The notes under the pieces are model-generated. The model was not told where the DNA came from. It was given only the letters and a program-made list of their open reading frames with translations, and made no database searches. This document shows positions 17,186 through 25,315 of a DNA stretch of 64,000 bases, piece after piece. Each line of letters opens with the position of its first letter. The stretch's first letter is position 1. Position numbers and translations under genes: made by a program. This DNA comes from Streptomyces acidiscabies (GTDB taxonomy: Bacteria > Actinomycetota > Actinomycetes > Streptomycetales > Streptomycetaceae), in assembly GCF_020010905.1 (NCBI RefSeq), contig NZ_JAGJBY010000002.1, forward strand, positions 2,790,001 through 2,854,000, written 5' to 3'.

Positions 17186-17304
17186 GCGATGGTCCGCCTC
17201 TCTGGACGTACTAGGGGTTTCGACAAGGGGGCGTTGAGGCCGGGCCGCGTCTCGGGCCGCCCGTGCCGCAGTCTGGGTGGGGTCGTGGGGTACGACAATG
17301 GCGG

Positions 17305-17321
17305 TGTTCGTTGGACGGCCA
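17305..17321. promoter_or_regulatory. Weak IclR-type operator candidate, site 2
   Basis: TGTTCGTTGGACGGCCA matches site 1 at 14 of 17 positions. It lies in the 197-base gap between the alcohol dehydrogenase and lyase genes, about 120 bases before the lyase start. It is the least certain member of the set. Confidence 0.4.
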
Positions 17322-17382
17322 ATGTCTTGATCGTCATCGCCTGGTCGTGACCCCGCCGACCGGGCTGTTCGCGGTAGTGATC

Positions 17383-18483
17383 TCAGATTTCGGACATCCT
17401 GAGCACGGCTTTGATCACCCGCCCGGACCCGGTCTCCGTCCACGCGCGGGCGAAGTCGCTGAACGGGAACTCCTCGATCATCCGGTCGAAGGGGAACCGG
17501 CCCGCCCGCCAGTACTCGACGAGTTGGGGGATCAGCGCGTGGGGGTTTGCCGAGCCGCCGATGATCCCTTGGAGCTTTCGACCTCCGGCGAGGAGAAACC
17601 CGGTCTCCGGGATCCATTCGCCCGCGGGTGCCGCCACGTAGCCGAGGGTGCCCTCGACAGCGAGGCACGTCGTCGCGGTCGCGTAGACGGACGGTGCGTC
17701 CGCGGTGACGTACGCGAAGTCGAAGCCGTCGGGGTCGATGTCTCGCAGTGTCTGTTCGGCACCTGGGCCGCCCAGCACGGTGTCCGTCGCGCCCAACTCC
17801 CGGGCGAGGTCGAGCCGGGGCCGGTTGATGTCGACGGCGACGATGTGCCGGGCACCCGCGAGACGGGCCGCCATGATGGCCGCGAGCCCCACGCCTCCGG
17901 TGCCGAACACCGCGATCGACTGTCCGGGGCGGAGCCGGAACGATTCCAGGACCGAACCCGCCCCCGTGATGACACCGCAGCCGAGCGGTCCCATCAGGTG
18001 CAGCGGGATGTCCTTCGGCAGGAGGACCGCGCTTCGTGCGGGCGCGAGTGCGTGCGTCGCGAAGGAGGACTGCCCGAAGAACATCGCCGCGATCCGGTCA
18101 CCGTCCTGGGTGATCGGTGAGCTGCCGTCGAGTCGCGCGCCGCCGAAGGCGACTCGCATCGCCTCACGACAGTAGGTGGGCCGCGCGTCGAGACAGCGGG
18201 GACACGCACCGCAGGAGTTGCCCGAGAGCACCACGTGGTCACCGGGCACGAGGCGCGTCACCCCCGCCCCGACCGCCTCCACGACGCCCGCGCCCTCGTG
18301 CCCGAGCACGATGGGGCGAGGAACGGGAACCCCACGGCCGTTGTGCGCATTGATGTCGGTGTGGCAGATGCCGGTCGCCACGACCCGCACCAGGACCTCG
18401 TCCGGCCTCGGGTCACCGAGGTCGACCTGCTCCAGCCCGGGAACCGTCCGGCTCTCACGTGAGACCGCCGCGGTGATCTTCAT
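17383..18483 (-). CDS. Zinc-dependent aryl-alcohol dehydrogenase
   Basis: The 366-residue medium-chain dehydrogenase has catalytic zinc ligands in GICHTD (C40) and GHE (H62), four structural-zinc cysteines (C91, C94, C97, C105) and the NAD fold motif FGTGGVGLAAIMAARLAG. It resembles benzyl/aryl-alcohol dehydrogenases (XylB/AreB type). It would interconvert aryl alcohols and the aldehydes handled by the lyase and the aldehyde dehydrogenase. Its ATG overlaps the stop of the FAD monooxygenase gene by four bases, so both are translationally coupled. Confidence 0.86.
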   Translation of the reverse strand: MKITAAVSRESRTVPGLEQVDLGDPRPDEVLVRVVATGICHTDINAHNGRGVPVPRPIVLGHEGAGVVEAVGAGVTRLVPGDHVVLSGNSCGACPRCLDARPTYCREAMRVAFGGARLDGSSPITQDGDRIAAMFFGQSSFATHALAPARSAVLLPKDIPLHLMGPLGCGVITGAGSVLESFRLRPGQSIAVFGTGGVGLAAIMAARLAGARHIVAVDINRPRLDLARELGATDTVLGGPGAEQTLRDIDPDGFDFAYVTADAPSVYATATTCLAVEGTLGYVAAPAGEWIPETGFLLAGGRKLQGIIGGSANPHALIPQLVEYWRAGRFPFDRMIEEFPFSDFARAWTETGSGRVIKAVLRMSEI

Positions 18484-19667
18484 GAGACGGCGACCTCCGG
18501 GTCGTACTCGTAGATCCAGCCGTTCTCCCTGAGCGGGTCGGCCTGCGAGTACCGAAGGTCGCGTGCCCGCTGATCGGGGCCGTCCGGCAGGTGGTTGATG
18601 TGCGACCTTCCGTGCGAGACCTCCTGGACGAGGGCCGTGCGGCGCCGACGCAGTTCCTCGTAGCGGGCCAGGGCCGCGATCGGGTTGTCCGGGTCCGCCG
18701 TGAGGCACAGGGCAAGAACGGCGCCGTCCTCGATCGCCTGGGCCGCGCCCTGGGCGAAGAACGGGAACATGGGGTGGGCTGCGTCGCCCAGCAGGGTCGC
18801 GTTGCCGCGGTTCCAGCGGTCGAGGGGCTCACGGTCGAGCAACGCCCAACGCCCCGGCGTCTCGGCCGACTTGATCAGTTCCACCAGCCGGGGATCCCAG
18901 CCGGCGAACTCGTCAAGCAGATCCTGGACCGTCGCGGTGGCCGTCCAGGACTCCACGCTGTCGGCGCCGGCCGGTGCGAAGGCGACGAGGTTGACGTAGT
19001 CCTCGCCGGAGACCGGATAGTGCACAAGGTGGTGGTCGGGGCCGATCCAGAGGGTCTGGGCTCGCCGCTTGGCGAAGTCGGGTGCCTTGTGCGCCGGTAC
19101 GAGGGCCCGGAAGGCGCAGATGCCCGACTCCCGTGCCTGGGTCGGGCCTACGATGGCGCCGCGCACTCGGGAGTGGACCCCGTCGGCGCCGACGAGGATG
19201 TCCGGGCGGACCGTCTCTCCGTCCTCGAACCGCAGAACGGCCTGGTCGCCCTCGAACTCGACCGACACACAGCGTTTGCCGAGGTGGATGGAGCGAGCGG
19301 GGACGGCCGACCTCAGCGCCTCCAGCAGGTCGGCGCGGTGGGCGGCGTAGGTGTGCTCGCCGTACAGGCGGATACACCCCTCCTCCAGGTTCTCCGCGGA
19401 CAGGACGGCGCCGTTCTCCCAGCGTCGGAACTCCCAGCCGATCTCCATGCGGACCGCGCGCTTGATGAAGCGGTCCAGGACGCCGAGACGTCGCAGCAGG
19501 CGGGCGGCGTTGGGCGCGATCACCAGGCCGGCGCCGACCTCGGTCAGGGCGGACGCCTGCTCGTAGATGTCACTGTCGAAGCCCTGGTCGCGCAGGAACG
19601 CCGCGGCGGCGAGGCCTCCGATGCCACCACCGAGGATCGCGATCTTGGGGCCGTCTTGTCTGCTCAT
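18480..19667 (-). CDS. FAD-dependent aromatic-acid hydroxylase (salicylate hydroxylase type)
   Basis: The 395-residue group A flavoprotein monooxygenase has the dinucleotide motif ILGGGIGGLAAA, the DG motif in GADGVHSRVR and the FAD ribityl motif LLGDAAHPMFPFFAQGAAQ. It groups by eye with salicylate 1-hydroxylase and 3-hydroxybenzoate 6-hydroxylase. Because the cluster encodes hydroxyquinol cleavage, an oxidative decarboxylation of a dihydroxybenzoate to hydroxyquinol is an attractive guess, but substrate cannot be read directly. The start at 19667 is chosen for AGGAG spacing; ATG at 19670 is adjacent. It is divergent from the IclR gene, with operator site 3 between them. Confidence 0.85.
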   Translation of the reverse strand: MSRQDGPKIAILGGGIGGLAAAAFLRDQGFDSDIYEQASALTEVGAGLVIAPNAARLLRRLGVLDRFIKRAVRMEIGWEFRRWENGAVLSAENLEEGCIRLYGEHTYAAHRADLLEALRSAVPARSIHLGKRCVSVEFEGDQAVLRFEDGETVRPDILVGADGVHSRVRGAIVGPTQARESGICAFRALVPAHKAPDFAKRRAQTLWIGPDHHLVHYPVSGEDYVNLVAFAPAGADSVESWTATATVQDLLDEFAGWDPRLVELIKSAETPGRWALLDREPLDRWNRGNATLLGDAAHPMFPFFAQGAAQAIEDGAVLALCLTADPDNPIAALARYEELRRRRTALVQEVSHGRSHINHLPDGPDQRARDLRYSQADPLRENGWIYEYDPEVAVS

Positions 19668-19711
19668 CATGCTCCTAGCGTTCGGCACTCTGACCATTCG
19701 AAGAACCTCTT

Positions 19712-19728
19712 CATCCGTTCAACGAACA
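19712..19728. promoter_or_regulatory. IclR-type operator candidate, site 3
   Basis: CATCCGTTCAACGAACA, read on the minus strand TGTTCGTTGAACGGATG, matches the seven-site consensus. It lies between the FAD hydroxylase (start 19667) and the divergent IclR gene (start 19772), the classic place for an autoregulated IclR operator. Confidence 0.75.
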
Positions 19729-19771
19729 GAGAGGTAGGGTGAGCGGGGTCACGAACGATGGAGGAGAGCCC

Positions 19772-20551
19772 ATGCCTCGCGCGAACGAGCCCGGCCGGAC
19801 CGTCAGCTCCCGGCTGTGGGACCTACTGTTCGCCTTCGACCCCGACCGCACCGAGCTGAGCCTCGCCGACCTGGTCAGGCGCACCGGCATGCCGCACGCC
19901 ACCGCGCGGCGCCTCACGCTCGAACTCGTGGAGGCCGGTGCGTTGGAGCGCACCAGCGACAACCGCTTCGCGATCGGCCTGCGGCTGTGGCGTCTCGGTA
20001 CGCTCGCACCCCGCGCCGAGACGCTCCGCAGCGCCGCCCAGCCGTTCGTCGAGGACCTGTACACCGCTCTGCGCCAGCATGTGCAGCTGGCCGTCCTCCA
20101 GGGCGACCAGGCCGTGATCATCGAACGCCTCTCGGCGGTCAACGCCGTCGAGCTCACCTCGCAGGTCGGCGGGCATCTGCCGCTGCACTGTTCAGGTGTC
20201 GGCAAGGTGCTGCTGAGCCACAGCAGTCCGGAGTTCATCGACGAGGTGCTGGCGGGCAGACTTCGGCGCTTCACTCCCCGGACGATCGTCGACCCGGCCG
20301 AACTCCGTCGCGAACTGGCGTCCTGTCGCTCGACCGGAACGGTTGTCGTCAAGGAGGAGCTCAGCGAAGGGGCCGAGTCGGTCGCGACACGCATCGTCGA
20401 CGGCCGCGGCCAGGTCGTCGCGGCACTGTCCGTCGTGGTGGCTGCGGGCTCGATCAAACTGCAGGCGGCCGTTCCCTCGCTGGTCGCGAGCGGACTGGGG
20501 CTGTCCCGGAGTCTCGGCTGGCGGCCCGGCATTCCCATTCGTACGTCATGA
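19772..20551 (+). CDS. IclR-family regulator of the catabolic cluster
   Basis: The 259-residue protein has an N-terminal winged helix-turn-helix (residues about 10-75: LWDLLFAFDP, LADLVRRTGMPHATARRL, LERTSDNRFAIG) and a C-terminal IclR effector domain (LAVLQGDQAVIIERL, LPLHCSGVGKVLLSH, RIVDGRGQVVAALSV). IclR proteins such as PcaR and PobR control aromatic catabolism. The ATG at 19772 follows GGAGGAG; an upstream GTG at 19739 is less likely. It is divergent from the FAD hydroxylase operon and is the only IclR gene seen in the window, making it the best candidate to bind the repeated 17-bp palindrome. Confidence 0.88.
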   Translation: MPRANEPGRTVSSRLWDLLFAFDPDRTELSLADLVRRTGMPHATARRLTLELVEAGALERTSDNRFAIGLRLWRLGTLAPRAETLRSAAQPFVEDLYTALRQHVQLAVLQGDQAVIIERLSAVNAVELTSQVGGHLPLHCSGVGKVLLSHSSPEFIDEVLAGRLRRFTPRTIVDPAELRRELASCRSTGTVVVKEELSEGAESVATRIVDGRGQVVAALSVVVAAGSIKLQAAVPSLVASGLGLSRSLGWRPGIPIRTS

Positions 20552-20579
20552 CCTCGCGAGCGGCGGGGAAACCGGGGTG

Positions 20580-20999
20580 TCATACCGCAGGTTGCCGCCG
20601 GGAGAGCTGCATGTGGCCGAGTCGCCATCCCTCGGCGGTGGCGAACCACACCCGGGTGGCCACCGCCTGCACCAGGAACGGCGGCAGGTCGGCCACGCGC
20701 AGGATGCTCATCTTCTGAAAGCACGTCACGACGGCCCGCCCCTCTCGCTCGCGGCACGTCACCTCGCTGGTCTCGGCTTCGAGGGTGGTTCCCATCGACG
20801 CGTTGTAGGTGAGGAAGCGCTCGCGGTCGTGGACGTTCCCGACCGGGCCGTGAACGATCACGCAGTCGGGGAGCATGAGCGCACGCTGCTCCTCGTCCCC
20901 TTTCGTGATCGCGACGAGCCACGCCGCCTCCGCCTGGGAGACCGTGTCCGGCCCGCGGAGGTTGTCCTTGCTGCCCGGCGCCGACTGTGTAGTGGTCAT
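20580..20999 (-). CDS. NTF2-fold protein, paralogue of the Rieske-operon protein
   Basis: The 139-residue protein has the same NTF2-like layout as the product of 9100-9522: SQAEAAWLVAITKGDEE near the start, VHGPVGNVHD in the middle and GWRLGHMQLSRRQ at the end. No catalytic residues can be assigned. Its 3' end faces the IclR gene; upstream lies the DHA2 exporter gene on the same strand, with a strong hairpin between. The start was placed at the ATG at 20999, because the long open frame upstream runs antisense to the exporter. Confidence 0.75.
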   Translation of the reverse strand: MTTTQSAPGSKDNLRGPDTVSQAEAAWLVAITKGDEEQRALMLPDCVIVHGPVGNVHDRERFLTYNASMGTTLEAETSEVTCREREGRAVVTCFQKMSILRVADLPPFLVQAVATRVWFATAEGWRLGHMQLSRRQPAV

Positions 21000-21053
21000 G
21001 GTCCGACTCCTGTCCGAGTGGGTTGTGTGATCGTTTGTGCGGGGTACGGCGTC

Positions 21054-21097
21054 GCCCGCCGCGGTGTTCCTCCTGGGGAGGAGCCATCGCGGCGGGC
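21054..21097. terminator. Nested hairpin between exporter and NTF2-fold gene
   Basis: GCCCGCCGCG (21054-21063) pairs with CGCGGCGGGC (21088-21097); an inner TCCTCC/GGAGGA hairpin (21068-21082) sits in the loop. It follows the stop codon of the exporter gene at 21158 in the leftward direction. Confidence 0.7.
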
Positions 21098-21157
21098 GCC
21101 CCGGCGTTCCTGGCCGGCCTGCTGCCTCGGTCCGGAACCCGCCGGTTCGTCGAGCGG

Positions 21158-22867
21158 TCAGTCGTCGAGGGTGTGCGGGTCGTCGTCGAGATGCGTCTCT
21201 GCCGGACCACCGCGCCCGCTCGCGAGAATGAGTGCTGCGGCCACGAGAGCGGCCACGCCGCCCAGCACGTACGCGTGGGAGTAACTGTTGCTGAGGGCGT
21301 CGAACGCGACATCCTTGAGCGGGTTGAAGGGGATGACCTGACCGTCCGGGGAAGTGACGGTCGCCGGAACCGAGTTGGCGCCGAGCGGTCCCGAGGCAAC
21401 GGCATGCACCGCGGCCTCCAGCTGCGCTTTCTGGTCCGCGGGGGCGTTGGCCGGAGCGGCCTGGAAAGCCTCGTACGCCTTGCTCAGGCCGGGGTTGTTG
21501 GCCACCTCGCGGGCCATCTCCTTGGCGGCCTGGCCCAGTGCGACAGCGCCCGCGATCGCGGGGCCGAAGGCGAACCCGAGGTCCCGGAAGGTGCTCGTGG
21601 CACCGCTCGCCATCCCGGCGAGGTGGTTGGGCAGCGCGTTGACCGCGACCGCGCTCATGGCGGCGAAGGCGAGTCCCGAGCCGGTGCCCGCGAGGATCAG
21701 CGGCCCGACGATGGAACCCAGCGCCCGGTCGCTCGCCGGAACCCCGGCGAACCACAGCCCGCCGACCCCGATGAGGATCAGGCCCGCGAAGAGAACCCAC
21801 CGGGGGTTGTAGCGCTCAAGCAGCTTCGACGTGAGAGGCAGCAGCACCAGGCCGATGCCTCCGAAGAAGAGGTAGGCGATGGAGCTCTTCAGCGGGCTGA
21901 ATCCCTGGACGGTGGTGAGGCGGATGCTGGTGGAGTACATGATCGCGAGGAAGCCGAACATGCCGACCAGGGTGACCACCGAGTTGACGGCGAACGCCCG
22001 GTTCTTGAAGGCGCTCAGGAGAAGGAGCGGCTGGGCGACACGGCCCTCCACGAAGACGAACAGCACGAGGAAGACGCCCGCGGCGATGAACGCGATGACG
22101 ATCTGCGGGCTCCCCCAGCCGCTCTCGGGGCCCTGGATCACCGCGTACAGCAGAGCGAACAGACCGAGCGCGGCGGTGATTTGCCCCGGCCAGTCCAGGG
22201 AGCGCCCCTGGGGCGCATCGGAGTTCTGGGCGAGGGCCATCGACAGCAGCGCGCTGACCGCGGCGATGACCAGGACACCCACGTAGGCCCAGCGCCAGTT
22301 CCCGGTCCCGTCCCAGCCGGTGTGGATCTTTGCGGCGACGCCTGCCAGCAGAGGGCCGAGGAAGCCGCCGATCGAGAGCGCTGCCGCCCACACCGCCACG
22401 CCACGCGCGCGGGTGGCGGTGGTGTGCGTGCCGGCCGCCACCATGGCGAGGCTCGTCGGGAAGATGGCCGCGGCCCCGATACCGCTGAGGAGTTGGCCGA
22501 TGATCAGCATCGTCACCCGGGTGTCCGTCGACGACCCCTCACCCGGCACCAGGACCGCGACCGCCGAGCCCACGACGATGAGCGCGGCTCCCCAGACGAG
22601 CAGACGCTTACGGCCGAACAGGTCACCGAACACGCCGAAGCCAAGTTCCAGCGCGGCGACGGGGATGAAGAAGGCGTCGACGATCCACGTCAACTGAGCC
22701 GAGGACGGCGCGAGATCCTGCTGGATCAGCCCGGTGATGAGCGAGGGGACGGAAAGGGCCATCTGCGAGAGGCACACGGCGAGCACCACCGCGGCCAGCG
22801 TGCCCGGCCTCAGGGTGTATCTGCCACTCTCCCCGCTCGCCTCGGCGGGTGAATCGATCTGGACCAT
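21158..22867 (-). CDS. MFS transporter, DHA2 (14-helix) drug/aromatic exporter type
   Basis: The 569-residue membrane protein has the MFS motif GDLFGRKRLLVWG after helix 2 and the helix-5 motif C-like segment IGGFLGPLLAGV. A long soluble loop near residues 470-535 precedes the last helix, and 14 hydrophobic segments fit the DHA2 family of proton antiporters. It probably exports toxic aromatics, though uptake is possible. The ATG at 22867 has a poor ribosome site. The 250-base promoter region with IclR site 4 and the first codons (MVQIDSPAEASGESG) exist as a second, decayed copy at 49855-50165. Confidence 0.85.
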   Translation of the reverse strand: MVQIDSPAEASGESGRYTLRPGTLAAVVLAVCLSQMALSVPSLITGLIQQDLAPSSAQLTWIVDAFFIPVAALELGFGVFGDLFGRKRLLVWGAALIVVGSAVAVLVPGEGSSTDTRVTMLIIGQLLSGIGAAAIFPTSLAMVAAGTHTTATRARGVAVWAAALSIGGFLGPLLAGVAAKIHTGWDGTGNWRWAYVGVLVIAAVSALLSMALAQNSDAPQGRSLDWPGQITAALGLFALLYAVIQGPESGWGSPQIVIAFIAAGVFLVLFVFVEGRVAQPLLLLSAFKNRAFAVNSVVTLVGMFGFLAIMYSTSIRLTTVQGFSPLKSSIAYLFFGGIGLVLLPLTSKLLERYNPRWVLFAGLILIGVGGLWFAGVPASDRALGSIVGPLILAGTGSGLAFAAMSAVAVNALPNHLAGMASGATSTFRDLGFAFGPAIAGAVALGQAAKEMAREVANNPGLSKAYEAFQAAPANAPADQKAQLEAAVHAVASGPLGANSVPATVTSPDGQVIPFNPLKDVAFDALSNSYSHAYVLGGVAALVAAALILASGRGGPAETHLDDDPHTLDD

Positions 22868-23106
22868 GGACGACTCCTTGCGCGCGACGTCGCGCGCTGC
22901 TGTCGGAACCGGCGTTCACCGCCGGACCTTGCTGGGGGTGCTTCTGTACGGCCGTGCGGCGACACCGCTGCCGAACCGCCCCGGGGCCTGCGCGGACCGC
23001 CTCCGCGTGGCTCTGCGACCAACCTGATTCAGGTCGCTCGGCGTGGTGACCGACCCGTGCCGAGCAGCGACAAGATAGGAAGCGACCCCGTCACGCTCAA
23101 TGGACA

Positions 23107-23123
23107 TGTTCATCAGACGAACA
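23107..23123. promoter_or_regulatory. IclR-type operator candidate, site 4
   Basis: TGTTCATCAGACGAACA is a 17-bp palindrome with 7 of 8 arm positions paired. It lies between the exporter gene (start 22867, leftward) and the decayed SDR gene (from 23248, rightward), and is paralogous to site 7 at 50149. Confidence 0.75.
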
Positions 23124-23247
23124 GAACACCCCTGGCGGCGATCTCTGCATGCACCATTCATGAGTGATCGCCTAACCGAGGCTGTCCGCCGCTTTGAGGC
23201 CGCGCGCCGTCCCGGTTCAGTTCAAGCGCCGACAGGAAAGACGAGCC

Positions 23248-23760
23248 ATGGCTGGACCTGACGGGCAAGAAAGCCGTCGTGACGGGGGGCAGCATCGACA
23301 TCGGGCCGGTGATCACCCGCAGGCTCGCGTCGGAGGTGGCAGACATCGCGGTCGCGGACGTCGATCCGGCCGACGCTTCTACAGCAACAAGGTCGACATC
23401 TCGGACCATGGCGCATCCACGTATTCGCAGCACGTGTCCGCTGCGAACTCGGCGCGACCGACAACTTGGTGAACAACGCCGCCGTCGTGCTGCTGGCCGA
23501 CATCGAACACGGGGCCTTCGACCAGTGGCGTCGCAGGTTCGCCGCCAACGCTGACGGCGCTTTCCTGGCCTCCATGGCGTTCCTGCCGGACCTGGAAGCC
23601 TCCGGAGCTGATCGCCAGACATCACGTCATCGGACTACTGGACCGCGACAACCGTTGCCGGCCGATGCCTCGGGCGTCGTGGCGTCCCTCGTTTCCGACG
23701 ACGCCGCGTTCATCACAGGGCAGCTCATCCTCGCGGACGGCGGCAGCACCCGCCGCTATG
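23248..23760 (+). pseudogene. Decayed short-chain dehydrogenase
   Basis: The SDR can be followed across three frames. It starts with MAGLDLTGKK and TGGSIDIG, continues with ITRRLASEVADIAVADV, then switches frame before VNNAAVVLLADIEHGAFDQW and ends at FITGQLILADGGSTRR. The central catalytic Ser/Tyr/Lys block is deleted. It is a close relative of the intact SDR at 36518-37264 (shared VNNAAVVLLAD, FLASxAFLPDL, ADGGSTRR). Its divergent layout with the exporter and operator site 4 suggests the original pair was co-regulated. Confidence 0.85.
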
Positions 23761-23849
23761 ACCGGCAGTCACCGACGCTTCGTCACAGCAGACGGAGGGG
23801 GGCGAGGTGCGGTTGTGTTGCGAGTCGCCGGTCACCTCGACCGCACCCG

Positions 23850-24194
23850 TCAGTCAAGGTGATCGCCCGCCCACACGGCGATCTGTTCGAGGATCGGAAG
23901 CAGCGCCTCCCCAGCGGGCGTGAGGCCGTACTGGACGCCGGGCGGCCGCGTATCGGTGACGCGCCGTTCGACCAACCCGGCCTCTGCCAGCTCGGCGAGC
24001 CGGTCCGACAGCACCGAATCGCTGATCGCACCGATCCTCCGGCGAAGTTCGGCAAAGCCGATCGGCCCCCTGCCCACCATCGCGATGACCAGACCGTTCC
24101 ACCGCTTGCCGAGCAGGCCGAACGCCCGGCCCAGCGCAGCCTCGCATCTGGATGCGTCGTGTCCGAGGTGTCCGAGGTGTTCCGCCTTCGCCAT
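23850..24194 (-). CDS. HxlR-family regulator
   Basis: The 114-residue winged-helix protein has the HxlR hallmarks: an N-terminal Cys (ASRCEAALGRAFGLLGKRW), the recognition region IGFAELRRRIGAISDSVLSDRL and the wing PPGVQYGLTPAG. HxlR proteins often sense reactive electrophiles or aldehydes through the conserved Cys. The start is set at 24194; ATG at 24221 is an alternative, and neither has a clear ribosome site. It is divergent from an NmrA-like gene with a perfect dyad in the gap. Confidence 0.85.
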   Translation of the reverse strand: MAKAEHLGHLGHDASRCEAALGRAFGLLGKRWNGLVIAMVGRGPIGFAELRRRIGAISDSVLSDRLAELAEAGLVERRVTDTRPPGVQYGLTPAGEALLPILEQIAVWAGDHLD

Positions 24195-24230
24195 GTGGCG
24201 GAGTTTACCTACCGCATCCATCGCACAAGC

Positions 24231-24249
24231 TGCTAGGTTTTTCCTAGCA
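24231..24249. promoter_or_regulatory. HxlR operator candidate
   Basis: TGCTAGG-TTTTT-CCTAGCA is a perfect inverted repeat with 7-bp arms in the gap between the HxlR and NmrA-like genes. A further CTAG half-site follows at once (CACCTAGTA). Placement suggests binding by the adjacent HxlR protein. Confidence 0.65.
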
Positions 24250-24327
24250 CCTAGTATTTGAAAAGTTCCTTGCCGGGTGTTGCGTGCCTTTGACGAACAT
24301 CGCCATCCCGAACCATGGAGAGACACC

Positions 24328-25230
24328 ATGAGCACCAAAGTCATCGCAGTTGTGGGCGCCAGCGGACACCTGGGCGGTCTCATCGCCGACGAAGTCCTCG
24401 CACAGTCGGACGCGCAACTGCGGCTGCTCGTGCGGCCTGAGAGCCGGGCCAAGGTCGCCGACCTGGAGAGCCGCGGCGCTCAGATCGTGGAAGGAGTATT
24501 CGGAGCGGTCAGCGACGACACGCTGGCCGCGTTCACCGCCGGCGCGACCACCGTGGTCTCGGCCGTACAGGGCGGCCCCGACGTCATCGTCGACGGGCAG
24601 GCGGCGCTGCTGCGGGCGGCCCGTTCCGCAGGCGTGCGACGTCTCATTCCCTCGACCTTCACTCTGGACCTGTTCAAGCTGCGACCCGGGCGGATCGTGG
24701 CAGCCGACTGGCGCCGCCAGTTCGCGGAGTTGGCCGACACCGAGTGCGGCGAGGTGGAAGTAGTTCACGTACTCTGCGGTAGCTTCCTCGCCCGCGACGT
24801 GTTGTTCGACTTCCACCGCATCATCGACCCGGTGGAGCGGACCGCGTACGTCTGGGGCGACGGCGAACAGCCGGTCGACTACACCACCTGGGACGACACC
24901 GCCCGATACACAGCTGCGGCGGCCCTCGACGACAACTCCATCGGCCGAGTCCTTCCGATAGCCGGCGACCGAGTCGACTTCCGTGGTCTGGTCGCGGCCT
25001 ACGAGAAGGCCACCGGTACGGAGCTGCGCGTCGAGCGTCTCGGATCGCTGGCGGACCTCGACGACCGCATCACCGAACTTCAGGCCGGTGGCCCCGGCAA
25101 CTTCCTGGAGTTCCTCAAGCTGATGTACCTCCGGGCGAACCTGGCGGGCGAAGGCAAGCTCGACGCACTGGCGAACGACCGCTACCCCTCGATCCGGCCG
25201 ACCACCGTCGAGCAGTACCTCACCGTCTGA
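24328..25230 (+). CDS. NmrA-like NAD(P)-binding oxidoreductase
   Basis: The 300-residue protein has a Rossmann fold with VVGASGHLGGLIADEVL at the N-terminus, LLVRPESRAKVADL, and an IPSTFTLDLFK segment. It belongs to the NmrA/isoflavone-reductase-like atypical SDRs, which either reduce small substrates or sense the NADP(H) ratio. It lacks an obvious classical Tyr-x-x-x-Lys site. The ATG follows GGAGAGA. Its position opposite an HxlR regulator is a common pairing in Streptomyces and suggests a redox or electrophile response. Confidence 0.8.
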   Translation: MSTKVIAVVGASGHLGGLIADEVLAQSDAQLRLLVRPESRAKVADLESRGAQIVEGVFGAVSDDTLAAFTAGATTVVSAVQGGPDVIVDGQAALLRAARSAGVRRLIPSTFTLDLFKLRPGRIVAADWRRQFAELADTECGEVEVVHVLCGSFLARDVLFDFHRIIDPVERTAYVWGDGEQPVDYTTWDDTARYTAAAALDDNSIGRVLPIAGDRVDFRGLVAAYEKATGTELRVERLGSLADLDDRITELQAGGPGNFLEFLKLMYLRANLAGEGKLDALANDRYPSIRPTTVEQYLTV

Positions 25231-25315
25231 GACGTTCGGCTGTCACAGACCCGGCAACCGCAGCGAAGCCTGACTTCCTTCCCCCACCCCCCACCCCCCA
25301 CGCAGAGGAAAGATC

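Noticed and set aside
15467..17350. A 627-codon plus-strand open frame opposite the lyase gene
   Set aside because: It is an antisense shadow; the minus strand has all ThDP enzyme motifs.
24164..24184. GTCCGAGGTGTCCGAGGTGT-like direct repeat in the HxlR gene
   Set aside because: It encodes the HLGHLGH segment inside the coding region; two 9-bp units are common by chance in such composition.
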